Positions 35,487 through 42,224 of a DNA stretch of 42,224 nt are shown here, in pieces. The translations under genes were made by a program, and so were the position numbers. The stretch spans positions 1-42,224 of the forward strand of contig JAGXRT010000066.1 in NCBI GenBank assembly GCA_018335575.1, read 5' to 3'. A model generated the notes under the pieces. It was not told the origin of the DNA and made no database searches. It saw only the letters and a list, made by a program, of their open reading frames with translations. The stretch comes from Bacteroidota bacterium. Its GTDB lineage: Bacteria; Bacteroidota; Bacteroidia; Flavobacteriales; Flavobacteriaceae. Numbering within the stretch: position 1 is the first letter of the stretch; every line of letters starts with the position of its first letter.

Positions 35487-37163
35487 TTATGATAAACCTG
35501 ATATTACACCGTTTTCATCAATTGACATACCTTCAGAAGCTGGTATCTCTGGCAAACCTGGCATCCGCATCATTTCTCCTAAAATTGGGATTATGAATTG
35601 TGCTCCGGCAGCTATTTCAACTTCCCGTACGTTTATTCTAAAACCTGTAGGTCTTCCTTTTAATAGTTCATTGTCTGAAAAAGATTTTTGAGTTTTTGCC
35701 ATACAAATTGCAAAATTATCAAATCCTAAACGGGTAATTCTTTTTAAATTAAGTTCAGCTTTTTTCTCATAATCAACCCCGTCTGCTCCATAAATTTCAC
35801 GAGCGATGGTTTCAATTTTTTCTTTTACTGGGCTCTCCCAATTGTATAATGGTTTAAATTGAGTTGCTTTATTCTCAACAACATCAACAACTGCTTTGGC
35901 TAATTCTTGAGTTCCGTTACCACCTTTTGCCCAACCTTCAGAAACAACTGCATGAACGCCCATGGTTGCACATTGTTGAATTACATAATTAATTTCTTCA
36001 TCGGTATCACTTACGAAAGAATTTATTGCTACTACTGGTTCAATGTTAAACTTACGTATATTCTCAATATGCTTTTCTAAATTTTTAAATCCACTTTGTA
36101 TATAACTTAAGTTTGGTATATTATATTCTTCTTTTTTAGCACCACCATGATGTCTTAAAGCTCTAATTGTAGCCACTAAAACAACTGCTTTTGGATTTAG
36201 ACCAGCATAAGCCGATTTAATATTTAAGAATTTTTCTGCTCCTAAATCAGCTCCAAATCCGGCTTCAGTAACTACATAATTTGACAATGATAATCCCATT
36301 TTTGTAGCAATAATTGTATTGGTACCTTGTGCAATGTTAGCAAAAGGCCCACCATGGATTATAGCTGGATTTTCTTCTAATGTTTGAACCAAATTTGGCT
36401 TAATGGCATCTTTTAATAAAATAGCCATGGCATTTTCAGCTTTTAAATCGCGTGCAAAAACCGGTTTATTATCAAAGGTAAACCCAACGAAAATATCGCC
36501 TAAACGTTTTTTTAGATCGTTAAAATCTTTAGCCATACAAAGTATTGCCATTACTTCAGATGCTGGAGTAATATTAAAACCATCTTCGCGCGGTATTCCA
36601 TTTGCAGTTCCTCCCAATCCGATGGTAATATTACGTAAAGACCTGTCATTCATATCAATAACACGTTTCCATAAAATGGTTCGGGCATCGATGTTTAAAT
36701 TTTGAGTTTTACTTTGCAAATTATTATCGATTAATGCAGATAATAAATTGTTTGCTTTTTCAATGGCGTTAAAATCGCCTGTAAAATGAAGATTAATATC
36801 TTCCATTGGAACAACCTGTGAAAATCCACCGCCTGCTGCACCACCCTTGATACCAAAAACCGGTCCAAGTGATGGCTCACGCAATACTACTGTTGCTTGT
36901 TTACCAATTTTATTTAATCCTTCGGTTAATCCTATAGAAACTGTTGTTTTACCTTCACCAGCAGGTGTAGGAGTTAAAGCAGTTACTAGGATTAGATTAT
37001 TTTTTTTAATTTTTTCCTCATCGATTAAATTTAAAGGAAGTTTCGCTTTATATTTCCCATATAATTCAATATCATCTTCCTGAATATTTAACTTAGCGGC
37101 AATGTTTTTAATTGGTTTTAGCTCCTTACTTTGAGCTATTTCGATATCTGTTAAAAATTTCAT
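35487..37163 (-). CDS. fhs: Formate--tetrahydrofolate ligase
   Basis: A 558-residue ATP-dependent enzyme that joins formate to tetrahydrofolate, giving 10-formyl-THF for purine and formyl-Met synthesis. The P-loop is TPTPAGEGKTT (64-74). Other family blocks follow: REPSLGPVFGIKGGAAGGG, INLHFTGDFNAI, GPFANIAQGTN, VTEAGFGADLGAEKF and a C-terminal IPILGEMMRMPGLP. Length and motifs match the bacterial family (about 555). A minus-strand TAnnTTTG box (plus bases 37183-37190) lies 20 bases upstream of its start. Confidence 0.96.
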   Translation of the reverse strand: MKFLTDIEIAQSKELKPIKNIAAKLNIQEDDIELYGKYKAKLPLNLIDEEKIKKNNLILVTALTPTPAGEGKTTVSIGLTEGLNKIGKQATVVLREPSLGPVFGIKGGAAGGGFSQVVPMEDINLHFTGDFNAIEKANNLLSALIDNNLQSKTQNLNIDARTILWKRVIDMNDRSLRNITIGLGGTANGIPREDGFNITPASEVMAILCMAKDFNDLKKRLGDIFVGFTFDNKPVFARDLKAENAMAILLKDAIKPNLVQTLEENPAIIHGGPFANIAQGTNTIIATKMGLSLSNYVVTEAGFGADLGAEKFLNIKSAYAGLNPKAVVLVATIRALRHHGGAKKEEYNIPNLSYIQSGFKNLEKHIENIRKFNIEPVVAINSFVSDTDEEINYVIQQCATMGVHAVVSEGWAKGGNGTQELAKAVVDVVENKATQFKPLYNWESPVKEKIETIAREIYGADGVDYEKKAELNLKRITRLGFDNFAICMAKTQKSFSDNELLKGRPTGFRINVREVEIAAGAQFIIPILGEMMRMPGLPEIPASEGMSIDENGVISGLS

Positions 37164-37182
37164 GTTGACTTATTTTTGTTGG

Positions 37183-37190
37183 CAAATATA
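37183..37190 (-). promoter_or_regulatory. Putative -7 element of fhs
   Basis: The minus strand reads TATATTTG, an exact TAnnTTTG match, 20 bases before the fhs start codon. No TTG is found at the expected upstream distance. Confidence 0.5.
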
Positions 37191-37272
37191 CTAAATAGTA
37201 AATTGCTGATTTAGAATAAAATTGTCAGTTATATTTTTTTACCATTAATATGGTATAAAATCAATAAAACAA

Positions 37273-37303
37273 TTGGGATTTCGTGTTTGAAATTATATAT
37301 TTG
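37273..37303 (+). promoter_or_regulatory. Promoter of secDF (TTG-N20-TATATTTG)
   Basis: TTG at 37273-37275 and TATATTTG at 37296-37303 are 20 bases apart, the best full match to the Bacteroidota consensus in this window. The box ends 39 bases before the start codon. Confidence 0.72.
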
Positions 37304-37342
37304 CACGTTTAGAAAAAATGTACGATTAAAAATTTAAAGATA

Positions 37343-40309
37343 ATGCAGAATAAAGGACTTATTAAAGCTTTTGCTATTCTTTTTGGAATAGTAAGTTTGT
37401 ATCAGTTATCGTTTACTTGGTTTGCTAAAAATGTTGAAGAAAAAGCAAGCATTTATGCACAAGCTAAAGCCACAACTGAAGATGTTAGGGAGAAATCTAT
37501 TTTAGAAAAAGCTTACCTAGACTCGGTTGCTAATCAACCTGTGGTTGATTTAGGTTTTACAACTTTCAGTTATAACGATGTTAAGAATAAAGAAATCAAT
37601 TTAGGATTAGACCTTAAAGGAGGAATTAATGCAATTCTTCAAGTTTCTGTAAAAGATATACTTATAGGTTTATCAAACAATTCAAAAAATCCGGTTTTTA
37701 ACAAAGCTTTAGCGGCTGCTTCTGAAGCACAAAAAAGCAGCGATGAGACTTACTTAAATCTGTTTTTCCAAGAATTTGAGAAGTTGAGTAATGGAACCGT
37801 TAAATTGAGTGATCCAAGTATTTTTGGAAATAAATCCTTGCGCGATAAAATTAACTTCAAACTTACCAATGAAGAGGTAAAGCCAATTATTGCAGAAGAA
37901 GTTTCAGGTTCTATAAGTACAGCTTTTGAAGTATTAAGAAGTCGTATTGATAAATTTGGTGTTACGCAACCAAACATTCAACGAATTGGATCTTCGGGTC
38001 GTATTTTGATAGAATTACCTGGAGCAAAAGATATTGAACGCGTTAAAAAGTTATTACAAAGTACAGCAGAATTACAATTCTGGGAAGTATATAGCAATCA
38101 GGAAACTGCTAATTTCTTAATTCAGGCAGATGGCTTGTTAACAGAACTTCTTAAAGATGAGAAAGTTGCCACTACTGACACCGCAAAAACTTCGGATGTA
38201 GATGCACTTTTAGGAGAAGTTAAAGATTCTGTTGCAAAAACTCCTACAAACAAATTATTTTCGGTTTTATACCCAAACATCCCTCAAGATGCAAATCAAG
38301 TTAGTTCATTAATAGCTACAGCATCAACTAAAGACACTGCAACAGTTAATAAGTACTTATCGATGTCAGAAGTAAGAGCTTTACTTCCAGAAGATATGCG
38401 ATATGCAAAATTTTTATGGGATGCAAAACCACAAAAAGGAACTGAGGTAATTTCATTATACGCAATAAAAGGGAACAGAGACAATGTTGCACCTTTAGAA
38501 GGCGATGTTATTGAAGACGCTTCACAACAATTTGATCAACTTGGAAAAAATCCTGAAGTAAGCATGACAATGAACAGTCGTGGGTCTAAAATATGGGGCA
38601 AAATGACAACGGATAACGTTGGTAAATTTGTTGCTGTTGTATTAGATAATCAAGTTTATACTGCTCCTAGAGTTAACGATGCTATTACTACCGGAAGAAC
38701 ATCAATTTCTGGAAACTTTACAGTTGAAGAAGCTCAAGACTTAGCAAACGTATTAAAAGCGGGTAAATTACCTGCAGCAGCTCATATTATTCAGTCAGAA
38801 ATAGTTGGTCCATCGTTAGGTCAAGAATCAATAGATAGTGGTTTAAGTTCATTTATTATAGCATTTTTATTTGTACTTGCATGGATGGTATTCTACTACG
38901 GTAGAGCTGGATGGTATGCAGATATTGCTTTAGCTGTAAACTTACTATTTATTATGGGTATTTTAACTGCCTTTGGTGTTGTATTAACCTTACCTGGTAT
39001 TGCGGGTATCGTGTTAACCATTGGTATGTCTGTTGATGCTAACGTAATTATTTTTGAACGTGTTAAAGAAGAAAAAGATAAAGGTAAAGGCTTAAAAGAT
39101 GCTGTTAGAGATGGGTTTGGCAATGCATTATCATCAATTATAGATGCTAACGTTACTACCATGCTTACTGGTATAATTTTATATGTATTTGGAACTGGCC
39201 CTGTAAAAGGTTTCGCATATACCTTAATAATTGGTATTTTAACATCATTATTTACTGCTATTTTTATTACACGTTTATTAATTGATTCTAATTCTGATAA
39301 AGGAAAATCGTTTAATTTCAGTACAAAAATTACTAAAAACTGGTTTGCAAACTTACATATGCAGTTTGTAAAACAACGTAAATACGCATACATATTATCA
39401 TCTACAGTTATAATTGCAGGTTTATTCTCTTTATATACAAATGGATTAAATTATGGAGTAGATTTTGTTGGAGGTAGATCTTATACTGTACGTTTTGAAA
39501 ACACTATAAAACCAACCGAAGTTGCTACTTTATTAACCAGCAAATTTGGAAGTACACCAGAAGTTAAAACCTATGGTGATGCGAATCAATTAAAAATTAC
39601 TACTAAGTATAAAATCAACGAAGAAGGAAATGAAATTGATGATGAAGTAGTAGAGTTATTATACAGCGGATTACAACCTAAATTTCCTAAAGACTTCACT
39701 TTAGACCAATTTAAAGGCGGGTATGAAGGTCAAACTATCGGAGTAATGAACTCAATTAAAGTAGAGCCAACTATTGCATCAGATATTAAAATTGCTGCAC
39801 AATGGTCTATTTTCGGATCATTAATCGTAGTGTTTTTATACATCTTATTCAGATTTAGAAAATGGCAATATAGTCTAGGGGCTGTTGTAGCCGTGTTCCA
39901 CGATGCTTTAATTGTAATTGCATTATTCTCTTTATTGTACAAGTTTATGCCATTTAATATGGAAATCGATCAATCGTTTATTGCTGCAATTTTAACTGTA
40001 ATTGGTTACTCACTAAATGACACTGTGGTTATTTTTGACCGTGTTAGAGAATACGTACACGAACACAAATCATGGTCATTTGTAAAAATATTAGACGATG
40101 CCTTAAGCAGTACTTTAAGTAGAACATTAAACACAGCATTTACAACATTGGCAGTATTAGGAGCAATCTTTATGTTTGGTGGAGACACTTTAAGAGGATT
40201 TATGTTTGCTTTATTAATTGGTATAGTAGTTGGAACTTATTCATCGCTTTACATAGCAACTCCAATTTTATATGATACTTCTAAGTTAGGAAGAAAAGGA
40301 ATTGAATAA
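37343..40309 (+). CDS. secDF: Fused protein-export membrane protein SecDF
   Basis: A 988-residue fusion of SecD and SecF, the RND-type membrane proteins that use the proton gradient to pull exported proteins out of SecYEG. The SecD half has a first helix (about 7-27), INLGLDLKGGINA (85-97), a periplasmic P1 domain with a long variable insert (about 255-380), and the RND helices with LTLPGIAGIVLTIGMSVDANVIIFERV. The SecF half starts near residue 683, with YGVDFVGGRSYTVRF at 704-718 and a second DDTVVIFDR-type block (SLNDTVVIFDRVREY). Fusion is the normal arrangement in Bacteroidota. The gene is followed by its own terminator. Confidence 0.96.
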   Translation: MQNKGLIKAFAILFGIVSLYQLSFTWFAKNVEEKASIYAQAKATTEDVREKSILEKAYLDSVANQPVVDLGFTTFSYNDVKNKEINLGLDLKGGINAILQVSVKDILIGLSNNSKNPVFNKALAAASEAQKSSDETYLNLFFQEFEKLSNGTVKLSDPSIFGNKSLRDKINFKLTNEEVKPIIAEEVSGSISTAFEVLRSRIDKFGVTQPNIQRIGSSGRILIELPGAKDIERVKKLLQSTAELQFWEVYSNQETANFLIQADGLLTELLKDEKVATTDTAKTSDVDALLGEVKDSVAKTPTNKLFSVLYPNIPQDANQVSSLIATASTKDTATVNKYLSMSEVRALLPEDMRYAKFLWDAKPQKGTEVISLYAIKGNRDNVAPLEGDVIEDASQQFDQLGKNPEVSMTMNSRGSKIWGKMTTDNVGKFVAVVLDNQVYTAPRVNDAITTGRTSISGNFTVEEAQDLANVLKAGKLPAAAHIIQSEIVGPSLGQESIDSGLSSFIIAFLFVLAWMVFYYGRAGWYADIALAVNLLFIMGILTAFGVVLTLPGIAGIVLTIGMSVDANVIIFERVKEEKDKGKGLKDAVRDGFGNALSSIIDANVTTMLTGIILYVFGTGPVKGFAYTLIIGILTSLFTAIFITRLLIDSNSDKGKSFNFSTKITKNWFANLHMQFVKQRKYAYILSSTVIIAGLFSLYTNGLNYGVDFVGGRSYTVRFENTIKPTEVATLLTSKFGSTPEVKTYGDANQLKITTKYKINEEGNEIDDEVVELLYSGLQPKFPKDFTLDQFKGGYEGQTIGVMNSIKVEPTIASDIKIAAQWSIFGSLIVVFLYILFRFRKWQYSLGAVVAVFHDALIVIALFSLLYKFMPFNMEIDQSFIAAILTVIGYSLNDTVVIFDRVREYVHEHKSWSFVKILDDALSSTLSRTLNTAFTTLAVLGAIFMFGGDTLRGFMFALLIGIVVGTYSSLYIATPILYDTSKLGRKGIE

Positions 40310-40328
40310 AAATAACAAATCAATACAG

Positions 40329-40359
40329 AACCGTTCTGATTAACTCAGGACGGTTTTTT
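40329..40359 (+). terminator. Intrinsic terminator of secDF
   Basis: AACCGTTCTGA and TCAGGACGGTT pair with one T-G mismatch around TTAAC and run into TTTT, 20 bases after the stop. Confidence 0.75.
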
Positions 40360-40367
40360 GTTTTACA

Positions 40368-40907
40368 ATGGATAAAATTACTACAGTTTTATTAAGTAAA
40401 AGAGAACTTACGCCAAATCAAACAGTATTAATTACAAACTTAATTAATACTGTTTATGAAAACTCTGAACGTGAATTTTGGCCAACCGATGGAAGTTACT
40501 CAAGAACTACGATTGATGAGATTTCAAGCTATGTTGAAAAGGAAGAATTAATAGTTGCTAAAGAAGCTAATGAAATTGTAGGTACCGTTCATGTGTATCC
40601 AATCAATTCAACTACCCTAGGTTTTGGCATGTTAACCGTATCATTACAGCACAGAAAAAAAGGGATTGGTAATGTATTACTAAAAGCAGTAGAAGTCTTT
40701 GCAAAAACCAATAAATTCAGTAAAATTCAACTCGAATTATTAAAACCTGTACATTTTAAACATCAAGAAAAAGAATTTTTAGAAAAGTGGTATTGTAAGA
40801 ATAATTATGAGTTAACAGAATCAATATCACATGAAAATTTATATTTTAAACAAGCTACAATGTTAAAATTTCCTTGTAAATTTGACATCTTTACAAAAAC
40901 AATTTAA
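40368..40907 (+). CDS. GNAT-family N-acetyltransferase
   Basis: A 179-residue protein with a GNAT fold. Motif A is LGFGMLTVSLQHRKKGIGNVLLKAVEVFA, with the acetyl-CoA pyrophosphate loop HRKKGIG. A preceding strand reads IVGTVHVYPI and a later KIQLELLKP strand matches motif B. The C-terminal EKWYCKNNYELTES block resembles the GF-Y turn near the end of many GNATs. The acceptor is unknown. It starts eight bases after the secDF terminator stem, so it may have a promoter inside that short gap or rely on read-through. Confidence 0.8.
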   Translation: MDKITTVLLSKRELTPNQTVLITNLINTVYENSEREFWPTDGSYSRTTIDEISSYVEKEELIVAKEANEIVGTVHVYPINSTTLGFGMLTVSLQHRKKGIGNVLLKAVEVFAKTNKFSKIQLELLKPVHFKHQEKEFLEKWYCKNNYELTESISHENLYFKQATMLKFPCKFDIFTKTI

Positions 40908-40951
40908 GATTTAGGATAAAACTAAGTTGCCAAAATGCAATTGATAACATT

Positions 40952-42064
40952 ATGAGTATTATTAAATTACACGATAAATATTTTAAAAACTTCATTTCAA
41001 AAGAAGAACTAGATAAGGCAATTAAAAAACTTGCAATTCAAATATACAATGATTTAAAAGGAGAAACCCCGTTGTTTGTTGGAGTACTGAATGGTTCTTT
41101 TATGTATGCGGCAGATTTGTTGAGACACTACCCTGCTCCATGTGAAATTTCGTTTGTAAAACTAGCTTCTTATGAAGGAACAAACTCAACTGGAACTATT
41201 AAAAATTTAATAGGTTTAAATGGTAATGTAGCAGGAAGAACTGTAATTATTTTAGAAGACATTGTAGATACTGGCAACACTTTACAAGAAATTTACACGC
41301 TTTTTGAAGATAAAAATGTTAAATCACTTAAAATAGCAACCTTATTTTTAAAACCTGACGTATATAAAAAAGAGTTACCTATAGACTATATCGGAATTTC
41401 AATTCCTGATAAATTTATAGTTGGCTATGGTTTAGATTACGATGATTTAGGCCGAAATCTTCCCGATGTATATCAACTTACTACTTTACATATGAAAAAT
41501 ATCGTTTTATTCGGCCCTCCAGGTGCCGGAAAAGGCACACAAGCAGATTTTTTAAAATCAATTTTTAACCTAATTCATATTTCTACTGGCGATGTATTTA
41601 GGTACAATATAAAAAACCAAACCGAACTAGGAAAATTAGCTCAATCGTATATGGATGCTGGAAATTTAGTGCCAGATGAAGTAACAATTGACATGCTAAA
41701 AGCTGAAGTAGAGAAAAATACCTCAGCAAACGGCTTTATCTTTGATGGTTTCCCTAGAACTGTTTCCCAAGCCCAAGCATTGGATGCATTCCTGGCTGAA
41801 AAAGGTGAAACAATAAACGGTATGGTTGCTTTAGAAGTACCTGAAGAAATTTTGGTTACACGATTATTGGAACGCGGTAAAATTAGCGGAAGACCTGATG
41901 ATCAAGACGAAGAAAAAATTAGAAATCGTTTTAATGAATACGATACTAAAACTGCTGTGTTAAAAGACTTTTACATGGCACAAGGAAAGTATTTTGGAGT
42001 TGACGGTGTTGGTTCTATCGAAGAAATTACTTCTCGATTAAACGAAGTAATTAAAAAATTATAA
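40952..42064 (+). CDS. Hypoxanthine phosphoribosyltransferase-adenylate kinase fusion
   Basis: A 370-residue bifunctional protein. Residues 1-180 are a purine phosphoribosyltransferase (Hpt), with the PRPP loop VIILEDIVDTGNT (98-110), VGVLNGSFM and late VGYGLDYDDLGRNLPDVY. Residues 181-370 are a complete adenylate kinase that would start at its own Met181: P-loop GPPGAGKGT (188-196), STGDVFR, FDGFPRT and LLERGKISGRPDDQDEEKIRNRF, the short-lid form. The reading frame is continuous with no stop or frameshift between the parts. The fusion joins purine salvage to AMP phosphorylation and is known in flavobacteria. A separate adk product from ATG 41492 is possible. obgE follows 15 bases on. Confidence 0.95.
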   Translation: MSIIKLHDKYFKNFISKEELDKAIKKLAIQIYNDLKGETPLFVGVLNGSFMYAADLLRHYPAPCEISFVKLASYEGTNSTGTIKNLIGLNGNVAGRTVIILEDIVDTGNTLQEIYTLFEDKNVKSLKIATLFLKPDVYKKELPIDYIGISIPDKFIVGYGLDYDDLGRNLPDVYQLTTLHMKNIVLFGPPGAGKGTQADFLKSIFNLIHISTGDVFRYNIKNQTELGKLAQSYMDAGNLVPDEVTIDMLKAEVEKNTSANGFIFDGFPRTVSQAQALDAFLAEKGETINGMVALEVPEEILVTRLLERGKISGRPDDQDEEKIRNRFNEYDTKTAVLKDFYMAQGKYFGVDGVGSIEEITSRLNEVIKKL

Positions 42065-42079
42065 CCTTAAATTGAAATA

Positions 42080-42224
42080 ATGACTGAAGGGAATTTTGTT
42101 GACTATGTAAAAATATATGCATCTTCTGGAAAAGGAGGTAAAGGTTCTGCGCACCTTCATAAAGAAAAATTTGTTCTAAAAGGAGGACCAGACGGCGGCG
42201 ATGGTGGTCGTGGGGGGCATATTA
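42080..42224 (+). CDS. obgE: GTPase ObgE/CgtA, N-terminal part only
   Basis: The first 48 codons of Obg, a GTPase involved in late 50S ribosome assembly. The reading [24 protein letters not shown] followed by [22 protein letters not shown] is the glycine-rich Obg fold. The gene runs off the window end. It lies 15 bases after the hpt-adk fusion, probably in one operon with it. Confidence 0.92.
   Translation, partial: MTEGNFVDYVKIYASSGKGGKGSAHLHKEKFVLKGGPDGGDGGRGGHI

Noticed and set aside
38896-39393. 165-codon open frame on the minus strand inside secDF
   Set aside because: Antisense to conserved RND helices; the composition is that of a reverse-complement shadow and no start context is seen.

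Overview
This AT-rich window (most intergenic and third-codon positions are A or T) reads as chromosomal DNA of a member of the Flavobacteriaceae (Bacteroidota). The evidence is a SusD/SusE-type glycan locus, a type IX secretion (T9SS) sorting tail on an alpha-amylase, a fused SecDF, an Hpt-Adk fusion, promoters of the Bacteroidota TAnnTTTG type, and almost no Shine-Dalgarno sequences. The genus cannot be fixed from the sequence alone. No rRNA, tRNA, CRISPR array, insertion sequence or prophage was seen, and no stretch without a gene exceeds 300 bases.

Layout. (1) Positions 1-5495: the 3' half of a starch or maltodextrin utilisation locus, with the last codons of a susD gene, a SusE/F lipoprotein with three repeated modules, a T9SS-exported GH13 amylase and a fibronectin-like lipoprotein. 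(2) 5498-6651 (minus): two thioredoxin-fold proteins. (3) 6808-16363: a nitrogen-oxide respiration island. A translationally coupled cassette (PepSY membrane protein, DUF2249 protein, COX1/NnrS-like polytopic protein, MIP18 Fe-S factor) leads to an NsrR-like Rrf2 regulator. The nrf operon follows: an outer-membrane porin, nrfH, nrfA, and the ResB- and CcsA-type haem-attachment proteins. A perfect 12-bp-arm palindrome sits about 42 bases upstream of the predicted nrf start site, where an activator would bind. (4) 16421-19349: a small YgjV-like membrane protein, two convergent glycosyltransferase genes that both start with TTG, and ftsE. (5) 19567-24355: a 1004-residue TPR protein and an outer-membrane barrel that has a TonB-box-like segment but no plug domain. 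(6) 24455-28029: an M28 peptidase, an amidohydrolase lipoprotein and, on the minus strand, a PabA/TrpG glutaminase. (7) 28267-32111: asnB behind a triple repeat, an unknown lipoprotein behind two FNR-like boxes, and an SLC13-type transporter (minus). (8) 32344-42224: core genes gyrB, mdh, fhs (minus), secDF, a GNAT acetyltransferase, the hpt-adk fusion and the start of obgE.

How the genes work together. The island at 6.8-16.4 kb is a coherent module for dissimilatory nitrite reduction to ammonium. NrfH passes quinol electrons to NrfA. ResB and CcsA attach the haems, and the porin probably admits substrate. The upstream cassette, with its Fe-S regulator and Fe-S repair-type factor, is best explained as an NO-stress arm of the same module. 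The least described items are the DUF2249/COX1-like cassette, the plugless barrel with its TPR partner, and several positioned palindromes and repeats in promoters. All functional statements rest on reading motifs by eye; no database search was run.
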